Source: Prostheceraeus crozeri (Eukaryota > Platyhelminthes > Polycladida > Euryleptidae). From it: 64,000 bases of DNA. Positions within the stretch are counted from its first letter, which is position 1, and every line of letters starts with the position of its first letter. Below the pieces are notes generated by a model, which saw only the letters and a program-made list of their open reading frames with translations, did no database searches and was not told the origin of the DNA. Below, one piece after another: positions 31,509 to 45,900 of this stretch. The position numbers and the translations under genes were made by a program. The stretch covers positions 62,001 to 126,000 of the forward strand of contig CAJQUW010000909.1 in assembly GCA_907163375.1 (NCBI GenBank). The letters are read 5' to 3'.

Positions 31509-34500
31509 TGGTTTTAAGTGGAAAGCATAAGATAATGGCAAAAATTTAAACATATACGAATATGTGCACTATTTTTAAAATGAAAGTCAACGACTTTGTG
31601 AACTCATATAAGAAAACATGCGTCATTAACTTGATAAGTAAAAAACTTATTTAATGATTCCAAATTTGAAAATGCCTCAACGAGCAACTAAAATGGTGGC
31701 AGATGTTATTGTCAACTTGAGAAGGCGTGATAATATAAATCAAACTAAGTGCTCGTATATCATATATTACATGTACAATTCTGTCCAAGAAGAAATTATG
31801 CAGACATTGATGCCCCAAATTATTCTTTTTGTAAACTTGTTCCATTGAAAATGCCAAGAAGGACTAGCTGTCATTGAATCTAGGCATGATTTATGTGTCA
31901 AAATTCCTGTTAATTATTTTCTTTCATTAAAATGTTTCAAAATTAGTTTTAAGTGCATCTAAGATTTTTGTGCATGTAATTTTATATAGATTCGAATTTC
32001 AGACGTATTCATGATGGGTTGTCGCATATTTATTTATCGCTTTTAGGGGACTTAATGCCTGAAGTCGGGAGACAGTTGCGAAAGTCGGTTGTTGTTGCTA
32101 TATGAACGATGTCTTGGAGACTAGTGGACGTGGGCTGTAACTCCATTTATTTTTAGTTGCCAATAGTTATTATTCATTCTTTTTCGAAAGCTTGGTGAAG
32201 TAATAGTGCATACTTGAAGTCACTCTGAAAATATTATGTTGCACCGCATCGGATTTAGAGCAACAGGAAGAACGATTTGGTGAAGTTTTCTGCCTAAAAC
32301 TGTCAAACTTCTTAGCGCACCCTACATTTTGACATAAACATCTCATGCATTCGCAGACCTTCACGAAAATAAAGAGAGCTCTAAGCCAAAGTTGACCAAT
32401 CCCTTATGTGACTTTAGCATAGCGGAGACCACTTGAAGTTGAGTCCTCAATCTCATTTCAAACTTCGCATATTAATGGTTAAATCCCAATATGAGAACAC
32501 ATTTCCCGCTAGTAATTGGAGAAATTTGAGAAACCTCCGTTCAGTTGGTTCTTCAGTTCATGAACGGCAAATTCTCAATTCAGTTCAACGTTATTTACAA
32601 GAAAGTGCAGTTCTCTCAGTTCACACGTTCACCAGTGAACAGCTCGAAATCTCGTTTTCGAAATCTCGCTCACTCACTCAAAAGTTAGAATTCATTGCAT
32701 TGAATACATGATAGCATAGTAACCCATGTCGTATGTCTAAGGACTGGTTCGGTTATTCGCTGTCTTTTCCCTTTGAATTTTAAACAAAGTGGTGATGCTG
32801 ATTGATGCTTTTGACTTATTATTATACACGTACGTACATACATTGAGTATTTAGAGGATGCTAGGGATTGTGGGAACAAATTATTTAAACAAGATCTCAC
32901 ATTATCAAGTAATTGAAGCATTCGTTGAGTGAAATCACGAATTATTATGTTGCCATAAAATCCTTGTAGTTTCCTTGCTTACATAACTGTAGATGTTAGA
33001 TACGTAGCAGATGTCACACACATATAGAGTGATAAAATGAATGCATGATCAAGCTGTCTCGTTAACTAGAACATGGGAGAAGCAATGACATAATTCAGGA
33101 ATTACACAGAAATCATTAGGATAATGTCTTCTATGAAGATAAACACGGTGACGTCTGATGGATTTCCGCTGTGATTATCCATAAACAAACATTTTCTGTC
33201 AATTACCGATCTTTCACTGTATTAGCTCGAATGCTATTTTTCTGTGCGCGTTGCTTCAAGCATCTCGAGAACAGCGTCAAACTTCTTGACAGCACGGACT
33301 CATTTTATGCATTTTTATCTCTAAAAAATAAAATTCTTTACTGGATTATCAAAATCTTATATTCAACTTGTAATTCAATAGAATTAAAGACTTGGGAGGC
33401 ATTTAAAACATGGAAGTTCGTAATACATATTTTTCGATATAAATTGAACAACAAGGAAAAGGCAAGTAAAACGCTATCAAAAAGTTATAAAAAGTCATAT
33501 CCTCAGTCTCAAGGAAGCAACACCCATTTTTTGACAAAATTTTTTGCCTCGTACAGCGAAATTCGTCGGTACCGATCAAACCCTTTGATCTCATGTAGAA
33601 ATCTCGTGTGCTTGTGTGCTGTAGAATTAAACTGTGTTCTCCAAATGTACAATTTTCGACGCCATCCCTCGATGTTAAAATTGAGGCATAAAATTTGAAA
33701 ATGAAAGCTGTAATATATTTCACATTGAATAAATCTTCAAAATTCTCTCAAAATATTCGAACCTGAACGATCTTAAGCAGTGATTTTAAGGGAAATATTT
33801 TGATCAAAAGCATGCATCGATGTATCATCATAAAATTATGCTGATTTGTCTAAGGAACCTGATGACATAGAGTTTGCAACTTATGACGTTTCATCTAAGC
33901 AGAACGATCACATACTCTTGACAAATAAATCACTTCTTCTCGAACTTCACTTTTAATGATTTCGGAACTCCATAAAGAAATGAGGAGGTAATTAGTGTGA
34001 CCATCATAGCGATTATGTCCTGTTTAGCTTTATATTGTTTCTGCGTTAGATGCAATATCTCGGTTTAGCTAAAATGGTATCATATTATGGCATATTTTAG
34101 TTAATGATAATTGACTTTATTAAATACAATGTCTTAAATAGTTAAAGAATAAAGAAAATGTGATGTTTCAGGCACTGTCCATGTCATGTTTCAACCAAGA
34201 TGCTACTCAAAGCTACTAATGTCTAAAACAATGTTATACAGTGTCCATTGTTTCTTCCTGCTATCTAACCTAAGTGTTTACAGACTGCTTTAAAGGCTCA
34301 ATAGCACTATTGACAGAAAATAGCACACTCAGTAAAAGTGTACTCTGTATGATTTTTTAACATGACATCAATCGCATGTGCGCTGGAAGTCCAACATTAC
34401 TGTCGGCAGTGAAAGTTGCTTCGTTAAGTCGCTAGAGTTGAATGAAAATGCTTGATGACGTCATTGGTGATCAGTGCGTTAGGGAGCAAGATGGAATCGT

Positions 34501-34629
34501 GTAAGCAAGCCTCAGTTAGACGCACATTTTTATTCATCACTTGCAGTGGCGAACAGCCATCTACATACAAGAGCATCGTTTTCAATATCAAGACTTTTTC
34601 TGGAGATTCAGTTTTAGTTTGTTGTAAAA
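31509..34629. other. Non-coding stretch, nothing recognised
   Basis: Open frames up to 175 codons (33171-33698) occur, but their composition is AT-driven and no motif, splice context or repeat supports them. Confidence 0.4.
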
Positions 34630-34914
34630 ATGGAGCAGTGTTGTGTCTTCGGATGTGCTAACGATACCAATGCTGAGGTATTAGTTTCTACAGATTCCCA
34701 ACAAAGGTTTTCTTGTTCAATAAAAGTGCCGAAGCACAGGACGGAAGGACTTGACTCCTAATAAACATGGTCGTGCATGTTCTGACCGCTTCTTCGAAGT
34801 AGACAAGACAAAGAATCTGCAATATGCTGTGTTATCTGGCCAATATCGAATAGATCAGCCTCTATTTCGTTCGCGACCTAACACGATCCCATGTCTGAAA
34901 ACGTTATGATGTAT
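34630..34914 (+). pseudogene. Degenerate THAP zinc-finger domain
   Basis: Pieces of a THAP domain follow in order in three frames: MEQCCVFGCAND from the ATG at 34630 (first two zinc Cys), FYRFPTKVFLF at 34686 (the FxRFP signature), and HGRACSDRFFE at 34766, where the zinc-binding His of the CSxHF motif is replaced by Arg. The downstream RPNTIPCLKTL resembles the usual LxPxAVPTLF end. At least two indels and a stop break it. It could derive from a P-type transposon like the one at 5949-9090 or from a host THAP gene; the sequence is too short to decide. Confidence 0.6.
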
Positions 34915-34957
34915 TGAAATATTTGTATTATCATAATTTCAGACAAAATGTTGCCAA

Positions 34958-34960
<3 letters not shown>

Positions 34961-35002
<42 letters not shown>
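34961..35002. repeat. (TA)n microsatellite
   Basis: 42 bases of uninterrupted TA dinucleotide. Confidence 0.98.
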
Positions 35003-35004
<2 letters not shown>

Positions 35005-35085
35005 AATGTATTGTTTGTAGTATTCCTCCCATTGTATGGAAAATCTAATAATTGAAGTGTTGTCCAAGCCTTATGAGATTAAATG

Positions 35086-35246
35086 CAGTAAAAGTTCCCT
35101 TTCGGACAACCTCTATAATGTGACCACCTTGCGTCCTATTATGAAAATAAAAAAATAAGCAATGATTTGACCTCTTTATATGGACCACTTCTATGTTTGG
35201 ACCATTAACATTCGCCCCATGGGTGGTCCTCTTAGAGGTTTCACTG
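35086..35246. mobile_element. Tigger/pogo-like MITE
   Basis: Left end CAGTAAAAGTTCCCTTTCGG… with ACAACCTCTATAATGTGACC. The right end, read in reverse complement, is CAGTGAAACCTCTAAGAGG then ACCACCC. The middle has repeated GGACCA/TGACC words (e.g. TATATGGACCACTTC, TTTGGACC). This CAGTxxAACCTCTAxAxxGGxCACC style end is typical of pogo/Tigger elements. 161 bp, no coding capacity. A clear TA duplication is not seen. Confidence 0.5.
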
Positions 35247-38200
35247 GATCATCGCTATGAAAACTATTGAGACATACTCAATGTATCGCTAGTAGCATTT
35301 AATATAGGATGACATTCAAGTTCAGGTGGTCATCACAAATATCTATAGGTATAGTATGGTGAAAAATCATAAAACGCCATTAAATATACATGAATATTTA
35401 AGCTGTTTCTTATGTCATTGAGGGAATGGTTAACTTTGACTGACAAATGAAATGATTTCACTAAATCAAATTATATGATAGTCAATTCTAGGCAGTAAGT
35501 AAATCTGCGCAGCAGGGGTCAATCGGAATTTTGAATGAGGCGAATGAGATGCCCTATTAGGTTATAAAGAGATAGCAACTCCCCTAAAAATGTCTATAAA
35601 TAGCACGAGTTTGATAAAAGATTATGCAAATCGAAATGTAGCCGTTGCTAGTCGTGTTTTCTGTCTGAATGTTCTCAAAATATTAATCTGCCAGAAAAAT
35701 GATAATTATGGCTTAGATAAAAAGCAGATGTGCAATGGTTGTCATGCATTCAAATTAACGAAAGCGATAAATTGAATTAATTTTCTGAGTCTTTTTTGAA
35801 ATCAAAGTCTTAAGAGCTTGTCATGTTAGTAGTGATCCGTTCATTTTGTTGCCAGTATGCAACACAGAAGCAATAAAGATAGCTAAGAGACAGATTGATT
35901 ACTGAAATTGGGAACATTTTCGTTCGTCATCGACAATAAAGCATATGAAGGCAGCGTAATTAATTTCTATGTACACATTTTGCCATTATAACTGTCTCTC
36001 ATGTGGTGTCGAGTTTCTTCCGTGATGTGAGTTCACTGAGGACTGCACCTAAAAGGGAATGTTATGAAATTTCTCATATTTACAAGCCTTGATGCGGCAA
36101 ACATTTCAAAATATGCAGAAAAAGCAGTAGTTTTGATATTCAGTGAAGGAAAATTACGATGCGAAGTGTTGAATGGAAGGAAATGGATGATAGTGGAGTT
36201 TTGTATCATAACTTTCTTGAAGCTTTCTCGAAAATCAAAGTCACTGAATCGTTTGGCATATTTTATAGAGTGCATCACTATGATGCGCATTTGACTTGTT
36301 CTATAAATGTTTGTTTGCTTTCAAGATACCGGGTGTCTTCAGTAGTCGCGCAAAACTTCAAAGGGTTGTCATTTACATATGCGATTTTTGTGTGACACTC
36401 ATTAAATTTGTTCGTTGTATTTTGTTGTGATGTTCATAAAATGAATGAACGAACATTGTTATGAAATTAAGTACTATTACGAATCTCCAAACCGTTGGCA
36501 CAAGAGATTACTATGACTCGATATGAATCACTTATAAGGTGAGCGAATTCATTAATACCCGGAACTATTTTTACGTTATGCGTCGATTGGTGAAGGCTCG
36601 GCATGAATCTGGTTGAAATCCACGCATCATCATCAGACGATGCACGGAGCGCATAGAAGGTGCCCCGATTTATTGCACTGGTTTTCACTTGCAACGTCGG
36701 GCCTGAGGATATTCACCAGCATTAACAATGATAATGAATCCATTTGCTTGTGTCGAACATCATGTCGTTTTCGTTTTCTTCTGAATCAGCTACTTAATTA
36801 ATTACAAGCCATCTTGCTTATTTAACAAAATGGTATTTTACACTCTGGCACAATTTGCTTATTATAATAGTATTACATATAATAATAATAAGCGTATATA
36901 TTTCATCGGACTGGAAATCATACAAAGAATTGGTGAAGAAGATAATGATAAAATTCTCGAGATAAGTTAGCGTGTAAGGCATTCAGTAGCGACAATAGAA
37001 AGGAAGAAAATACGACAGAGATTTGGGCGCGTGTGCCGAGTATTTACCAATTTAGAAGTCTTCATGATGAATGAACGTACATGGGTCTGGTGATGAAATT
37101 CGGAAGCTAAAACTAGAAATTAAGTTAGAATTAAGTCTGTGGTGAAATCAAATATGTTATATATTGCATATGATATGCTCTGCATAGTCTGTGTTGTACT
37201 ATCTATATTTGCAAAAAAAATTGTGTATTTTGTGTATGCTCTGTACCTGAATAATACAGACCGCAGTCATGCGTTTGACTTTAATTGCTTCAATCAATAT
37301 CAAGCAGCATTGCACTATTTTCAATCGATAAATCGATATTTTCATACTGCTTTATCAGTCAGATGAGATAACTTAAGCCGTGGTTGTGCCATCTGTGTTC
37401 GTAGGGCCTTAAACGGTTTCCGTGACATCTATGTAGATGACATATTACTGCGGCCTTCCACTGATAAGCACAATGTCAAAAAATCCAGAAACCGGCATTT
37501 GTGTGTTGATTTCACTAATGAACCTCACCCTTACTGAGTTGCGAGGTCCAAGAGCGCGCAGTCCATGTTTCATCAATTGTGCTATGTTGTCGCATTGTTA
37601 TGATGATTGACTGCAGCCTTCCTAGAAGAAGTTTTGTGTAACCTTGAAATCTTAAGCGATGGCCGTTACTGGTATAGACTGTCAATCATTCACAACATCC
37701 GATTTTTCTGCCTGATTTAACTGATGTCACTCAATTTTCCCAGTTAGACAATCCACTAGGATGAAAAATTGACGAATAATACTCAGATTGGCTATGGACG
37801 GAAAAGTCATCAATTATCATGTTTGTTATAGTCTTGATCATCTTCAGGGGTGTGTAATAATACTATTTGTAATAGTTCTTTTATAAGTCCTGGATAAGGT
37901 CTACGGCTCACGGCCGGCATCCATATACGCACAGTCAAGAACAAAGTTGATGCAAGATCAAATCAGTTTTTAGGTTATTTGTTCCAGGAATTCGTTGTTG
38001 CTCACAGTTATGACGAGAAGTTCCTTGTATATTTTTCGTGATTATCTTTCTTGGTCAGCAGCTGCATCATGTTGACTAATACCTCTCATTCTACAGGCTC
38101 AGTTTCTCGGTAAATATGAATGTGTACTACACGAAAAAATGGCATGTATCGTTTTTCCTAAATCATTAATCTATTTATTGAACGAGCCAGATTCAAGTCA

Positions 38201-38288
38201 CATTATTGTCCGATCGGTCTTCAAGGGCACTTCACAAATTGAATTTCATAAAGACATAAATATGGCTAAAACTATCTACAGTGAATTG
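35247..38288. other. Non-coding stretch, nothing recognised
   Basis: Short open frames only. At 36060-36400 several frames overlap on both strands without motifs. Confidence 0.4.
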
Positions 38289-38460
38289 TCAGGAATGGTC
38301 AGGATAGCCTCTTCGTAGAAGCTCAGCCTTAAGGCTTCTCTTGAGGGTGACCACTGATGGAGCAGCTTTCAAGCTTGTTGGAAGGTTATTCCAGGTGCAA
38401 GCTGCAGCTATAGGAAAAGTTCGAGTGCTAGCTGATCGTTGTAGGCAGATCGGAGATGGC
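38289..38460 (-). pseudogene. 3' terminal fragment of a LINE reverse transcriptase ORF
   Basis: The minus strand reads a frame ending at TGA 38291-38289 with RTFPIAAACTWNNLPTSLKA, then VVTLKRSLKAELLRRGY. This matches the characteristic C-terminal segment of CR1/L2/jockey-type ORF2 proteins (FSVAAPxxWNxLPxxLRxxxSxxTFKxxLKxxLF). Upstream on the minus strand (to ~38590) only scrambled related words remain, including LRSSLTQ. A 5'-truncated, old LINE copy. Confidence 0.6.
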
Positions 38461-39872
38461 AGCGAGCAATTTCTTTGTGTGGGGACATGAGCAGTTTGTA
38501 TCGATCTTACTTGGTTGTGTTAGACTCGAACGCAGACCAGGTCCTTTGACAGTTGACATGGTCAGAGACATGGTCTGACAACTAAGTTTTCGTGATGTGT
38601 AGCAGAGGGCACAATCTTCATTTCATGTATACCGCTGAGGCAACCGAAGACATCTTGGTGGGATCCGCTGAATTTGCAGTTATGACGGATGTTGTCATCC
38701 ACAATGGTTAATTAATAGAGATACACGGGATCAATTCTATGAACAGTCGACATAAACATTCAGTACTTTATCTTGGTATTCATGCACTTTAGAAAATGCC
38801 TAATCTGATGTACTTCTAGGCTGCAGTAGAGGCAATTTGTTTTTCAGAATAACAGTGCCCAGAATGCAAGCATTTGGAGCAATTTGCATTGAGAAAGAGA
38901 ATATTCTTCGTTTTTGAAAATTGTATAAATTTAGATTTCATTTTCTCTCATGTTTCATTTAGATCCTGAAATCTTTTGCAAGTGCAGCTTCATTAATGGA
39001 AAAATTGCTGTTCATTTATGAAATTTTTTGATAGCGATCCTTTTCATATTTAATTTAGAAAACATCACGTACTTTCCCACAAGCTAACGCATCTTAACTT
39101 CACGAAAAGATATGCTGATGCATTCATTGTCACTGAACGGGAAAAATTCTACGCTTGAGATAAGATAAAGCAGCACCAAGTTTGTCGTGCGTTCCGGTTG
39201 TACGCATAGCTTACTATGAAAGCTGATGAAGGTAGATAGTAAATTAAGAAATCATGATTTGCGACGTATTGTCGTGATTGTCGCGCATAGCCTGAAATTA
39301 ATTAAGCCTACAGTCACGAGAACAGTCACCTTACATCTAAATGCAGAATTGTACAAACAGTAAACGCCTCTTTTACCTTAGATTGTGTTGACTTTTCCAG
39401 GTTAGTCGATGATCGATGTTTTATTACGACGAACTTTTGAGATAACGGCTGGCAGATGTTGGTTTGCATTGTTCTTGAATTTTGATGTGTTTGCTTAATT
39501 CAGGAATCAGGGTTTGATCATTTTCTTCAGTTGAAATGAAAATCCTAAATGTTCGATGAAAGTTGCCAAGATTTGCCATTTTGGAATATAGTTCCGTTGA
39601 AAGTTAAAGTCACATGACATCATTTGTCAATTTTCTATTGGAATAAACCAATCTCTGAGATGAAGTGTGAATTTGAATTACATTTCTTGCACATCTTACA
39701 ATGTCATTGATAATTTAGTATAGATAAGTATAAATTCAGCGATAACTTGATGCTATTTTATTATTTCTTTGGAGAGACCTCTTTCTCTGATCTAGTGAAT
39801 ATGCTTTTCTTCATGTAGCAGTAAATTTATTAGCTAATTCATGAAGTGAGTCAAATCTAGAAATGGTTTTTT

Positions 39873-39917
39873 AGTAAAAAGTTAAAAAGTAAGTTAAAAA
39901 GTAGTTAAAAAGTAATT
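39873..39917. repeat. Short tandem repeat, AGTTAAAA unit
   Basis: Four imperfect copies of AGTTAAAAAGTA in a row. Confidence 0.8.
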
Positions 39918-42900
39918 TAACAATCGGGCCAAGATAAATTCCAAATTTTGAGCAAGGGCGAGACATCATTCCAAGGTCTCAAGTTTCTTTTATCGAATTC
40001 CTCCTATATTCTTTGCCTTGTGCAGACTTTTAACACTGATTGTTTTTCAAAATGATTATCCTGCATAATATGCCAAAATATCAAAAGTTTTTCCTTTATT
40101 TTTTCTTTTTCCTTTCATTTTTCCTTGCTTCCCTACATTATCACTGAGAATGCATGGCTTCATGCAAAGAGGTTCTCATGTTCGTGAGTGGCCAGTGGCC
40201 ATTAGGGAGTAACTATAATTTTTGTAAGACGTTGTGAGCATCGCGAGGATTTCAACATTTTCTCAATTCTATCATGGGTCAGTTTTGTTCTGTGGAGTAC
40301 TCTGTAATTTATTGTGCATAATTGTAAGGCCTATCGGTATCTAGCAAGGCTGTTTACATTATATCAGCTTGCAAAAGCAGGAAATGAACGAATATTGATG
40401 ATTTTCAAATTTTTGCAATAAAGAGATAGCTGACAAATAGACCGTCACCTGCCTAAGCGGAGGGGTTGAAAAATAGATCGCCATGACAGTCTATTAAATG
40501 TTTCACAGCAATCTAGAAATGTAATTTCTATTGTTGACTATCATTTTTCAATAAAATGTTAATTCAATGCGAAACGTTTTTCTGATGCGAATTTAAATAT
40601 GTTATTAGAGATAGATATTCAAATGCAATAGATAGATGAAAAATAGATTTTTCAGTTGCCGATATTTAAAATTGATAAAAGAACTGATGGTAATTGAAAT
40701 TGCAGCCCTGAATTTCTATTTAGAGCTAACATTTTGTCACAAAAATCGGTGAAGCCTTTTAGAAGCTCATGAGTACACATGGAAAATACGGTCGTGCTTG
40801 GAATACAGGACTAACTACTTGACTGCTGCAGAATAGTGTTCTGGAAATGACTAATTGTCGAGATCAAGCACATAGCTTCGGATAAAGTCAATCAGATTTC
40901 AGAGCTGTAAATACGCAAGCTGAAAATGTGGAACATATGTGACAGCAATTAATGTTGTGTTTATTAATTGTAATTTGAGTTTCAAAAGTGTTTCTATTCT
41001 CCATGAATTCCACAACAAGTTGGCATGCGTGACTCAGCAGAGACAAATTCGATTTGATGATGACAGATTGTGAATTATGCATAATCTGAACCTGGAAGTA
41101 AGTCTAATTTCCATTGACGCACAAATCCTGACGGTCATCAAGTGTCCATATATGGCTTTACCAAGATTGATCAGCTTAATTATTTTGAAGATAATGTTAG
41201 GTCAGGGATGATATAATCCTCTGTTACATAAGAAAGTCACACTATGTATTTAAACTACAATATCCTGTTTGGAAGAGGGCTGTTCTTAACAGCAACAGTC
41301 ATTGTCCGTCTTTGATTATACAATCTTCAATAATTTTCAATATGATTACTCCATCAGGAGTCGACGTTTTGTTTGTGAACACACAGTTTCGATTTAGTTT
41401 TTGCTGGTAATTAGCACGTGATCTCACTACGATGTTTATACTAAACCACAGAAATCGTCATAATCTGTGTATTGCTTCACTGGACCACCCAGCTACGGTA
41501 CTGTCTCTTTAGATTTCAAATGTAAATCTTGGAGTCAACAAAAATCGTCTATTCTTGTGCGGTAGAACCTCCACAACAGTAAATCACGAGACTGTCTGTA
41601 GATATTTTCCTATCGACAAAACACTTGAAATGATACGAAATATCTGTGATCGGAATTAAATAGCAAATTGTAATTTAAGAAGCATGGTCGAATCTCCTGT
41701 GTGATGAGAACAGAAATAAATTACTTTCTGTGCGTGTTTGGATATAGAGATGACTTTCCTCGATACTAATGGTCAAGGACAAAACTAGTCTCAAGGGGCA
41801 AGCAGATCAATTTTCCATTGAACGTAATGCAAAGTTAAGCTTGAATTCTCACGAGCCAGAACATTGACACCACATTAGACGCACACAGTCAGTAGATTTA
41901 GCTCGTGGGGAGTCCAACTTCACGAATGATATTTCCATTTGACAAATTTGTTACGGAGAAAAAGGCGGAGTTAAAGATATGTGTTTCCACTTGAAAGGTC
42001 TGCCTGCAATCTGACCGTTGAGGTTCGAAAGTTCGCTGATACGAGCTAATTCTGCAATGCGCGCGCTTGGCCAATCACAAGCCAAAGAGAGAAGAATATC
42101 TATGTCAATCTGTATTGCTTGCTACCATTGCATACAATTTCTGGGATAGGATGATGTCCGTTGTAGACTAATCCACACACAAATGAATCAATCTCTGTGG
42201 ATGCGACTTAATGAGTTTCATGATTGAAAAAACATAGCATGTGATATTCATAGTAATTTTAACTATTTTTGAGGTGATGCAACAACACTGCGACCATTAA
42301 ACATTCTGAGAATCCATTCGAGCCACAACTTAGAAGCCATTGCGAGCTGCTGAGTAGGAAGTGTTGCATTTTTGAAATATCTATCGGTCTAAAGGGGAGA
42401 ATGTTACCCAGCACTCTCTTCAATTTGAAGTAATTTAGGTTACACTTTTTGGGAATTCTAGACAAAATTAAGCAGTGCTGTTGCAACTTCTGTATGAAGA
42501 TTAGCACGCATGTTTGACCTGGTGACATGTCATCGTGTCATTATCACGAGAGTGGGTAGCGCTGTTGATATTTCTTGTCAAGACCATATGTTTCGACAAG
42601 TTTCATCTACTAATATGATATAGGGAGACAGGGTCTCACAAATTCGGTATTTCCGGCAGACTCTATCCAAAAATGTAGGATTTGCGATCGGAAGGTGCCT
42701 GATTTCTGCTATAAGAATCTACGCAGTCGTATTCGATCAACTTAATACTGATAAATATATATTCTAGCTAATTTTCAAAATCCGGCTTTAAAACAATCGT
42801 GCATTTGTTGGTACCATCCATAAACATATTCCTGGCTGATGCGCTGATGATTTTCGCATTTATCTTCGGAATGTAATTAGTTAGTTGAAGCTTCAATGTA

Positions 42901-45900
42901 TTAGGTTTTGTTAAACCAATCATTTTTTGCTAATAGGGTCTATAGGACTATACTTTAAAATATTTAAATAGGAATACAATTTCGGAATAATTAATACAAG
43001 TAAAATAGCTGCTACGCATGTAGAAGATGACAGTTTTGGAATGCGACCAGAATAGAAAGTACTAATTTGTATTTGGTCAGAAAGGGTTCAACCCTGGGCT
43101 AAAGCCATTTTCTCACAAACGTGTCCTTTTATCTTTGAGAAATTTCCCTTGCTTCGACAGTTCGGTAGCCTTGTGGTGTAGTTTTCACTGTGCATTAAAG
43201 TGCAAATTCGGGGCGGGGCACATTGAACTCTAGTCTATGGTTGCATTAGAAAATGATAGGAAAATTTGAACGGAAAGCACCACCACGGTGGCTTAGTGTT
43301 TGCTGCCTTCAACAGCTGTCATAAACTCAATGACTTCGGGAAAGGCAAGCGCTGGAAAGGTATCAAGGACAGGGTCAGAGTTGATTGAAAGATTTTTTAG
43401 CGAATGGACACAAGTTATATTGACTAACTGATGATATGTAAATAATCTCAATGGTTTCTGTAAACTGTGATGTAGCTAAGACAAATACATAAGCTCGCAT
43501 GAACAGTGAAAGGAATTTACAAGTGACAAAAGAGCATGTGACTTATAATTTCAGTAGATAAATGTTGTTTGAATGCATTTTCAAGTCTGTAACCAACACT
43601 GCTGCATAACTTTCTCCTATTAATTATGAGATTCTTCCGGTGGAGTGGACAACATGAAGTGGCAATGTAACGTTTTTCTGGTTGAAACAAAAGCAATTTT
43701 AATTCTGAATGATTATGAAGTTTAGAGATAATCAATTTTATCTGTGATTATAGGTTGATGATTTGAACTTTCTCTAAATGCAGTAATTCAATTGTCTGAA
43801 TTCAGACAAAAGTGACACAAAGAATAATGCGTCAGTTTGACGAGCATTGTCATTTTCTAGTAATTATTAGCAATTACTTGTGCATGAATTTGATAATGTG
43901 TTGCATTGTAAATTGTCAAATCAGCGTGACGAGTTGGCGCTTTTATATTGTCACTGTTGAGTCTATTAAATCTAAAATGAGAACATTTATTAGCAGACAA
44001 TTTATCAGGTTAGAAAGTAATTTTGCGGGGCAGAAGACGTGCGTGAAACTCTTATGGCGAGAAACGAAAGACTAAATGAAATGATTTGAAGATCTCGACA
44101 ACTCATTGCCTTGCATTTAATTCAAATTTTCTTTGAAACGAAATTGCTGTGATTATCTGTAACAAATTCAGGATTCGACTATCGCGACAGAAAAAAAGCT
44201 GCAACTTGCTGTGAGGATAAGTTCTGCTTCATATTTTATCTTCCACAAGCTAAAATTGGGGAATGATTTTATGAATTAGAGATTCTCATCAAGAGCAAAA
44301 ACCCGGAGGCGATGCGGTGCGACATTTTGCCTTCACAGAGTTCACAACCACAAAATTACATGACAAGACACTCAAATGGAGGTAGCTAAAAATGAAAATG
44401 TCAAAACTCAACTCCAATTCATGACTGAAGCAATGAAGATTATTGATAGTCAAGTTATGTTAAGAGTCATTGCCTTTCGTTGTTTAAATGGTGAAAATGA
44501 TTTCGAAATTCCATTATTATGTATGTATCACGCTTCGGCGAATCATTGCGTTTTGGCGATATGAATGATTGCAATCAATAATTGGAATAACATGTTATTT
44601 ACAGTAGAATTCTGGTGTCCAGATTCGACAAAAAAAGTGTAGACAATTGTTTCAAAATTCTGTTGATATCTGGCGAAGTATCACAGCTAGGATCTTATAG
44701 TGCAATCAAAGCCCATGCAATATACCAATCAATTATCAAAAGTGCAGAGAGAGATTTCTATTCCCGAGTATATAAACAAGGATGCGAAGTATTTGATTGC
44801 AGTTTAAATGGGCGAATTAACATTAAATTTGTCAATGAAAAGTTAATTGCAATTGTACTGCATGAACGATGAGCCTCTTCTTTCATCATTAATTTGCTTT
44901 TTATCAAAGCCCGACTTCAATCAATGGACAGTCTACATCTGGCAAACTACTGGTTGACTTAGACTACACTAACACGTTTATTCAGCGCAGCTATTTGCAT
45001 GACATGACGAAAACAGAAAGTTAAGGGTCAAGCTAATCGACTCTGATGATGCGCATCTCGAAATTTAGCTGTTGAAATCATGCTATCCATCAGTATACCA
45101 GAGGTGTGCAATTAATTATTAATGACACGACACGAGACGGCAAATGGATGATACTTACATGTAAACACCACACAACACGAACACGACAAAACACGAGCAT
45201 CATAAGTGATGATAGCGGTAGATTATATTTGTACGCATGTGGCATGTTGTTAATCGCAATGCAGAATTGTGGCTACGTGCGAGTCTGTGTGACCTTTATG
45301 TGAAGCTGCGTTATCACAGAATGCATTTTTAGTTACCAAACTTGATCTTTACTGTTCTTTTAGCGTATGCAATGTACTCGATTAACGAGCCTGAATCAGT
45401 GCTCTTATTAATCATTTGTAAGCAATGTGACATTCTAGGCTTCTCATCGTCCTCTGCAAAGCCTATAACTTGGAAGAATATTTTTGGTTATTTTAGCGTA
45501 TTTAGTTAAGAATGACTGAGTAATCGTAGGTGAATGAAATACGTCAAATAATAATTATAATTTAAGTCTTTCTGTAGAGTTAATGTAGACCTTCTAAGTG
45601 ATTAGTCCGGACCGGCGAAATCGATTTTAGCACTGCAATTTTGTGCGTTGAAGGACTTTTATCATGATTCATTATTATTTAATACATTTTACTCAGCAAT
45701 GAAAAATGTAATTGATATGTTTTGTTCTAAGTTTCCTTTCATACTACTGAAGACGCCTGTCGATCTGCTTCCCAATTTTATTCAAAATGTGAAGTAGATT
45801 GCATAAACAAGAGTGTTATTTTGTAGTTTGCATATTTCTACACAAGTCTGGCTATTGCGAAGACCCTTCAGTTAGCGACAATTTTTTGCCACTTGCTTGT

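Noticed and set aside
33171..33698. 175-codon open frame
   Set aside because: No motif, no splice or promoter context, composition matches the AT-rich background, overlapped by an opposite-strand frame.
43172..43300. tRNA/SINE-like A-box words
   Set aside because: No B box at the right distance and no repeat boundaries; too weak to call.
44376..44872. Two consecutive open frames (62 and 85 codons)
   Set aside because: No recognisable motif, no splice link between them, AT-rich codon usage like the background.
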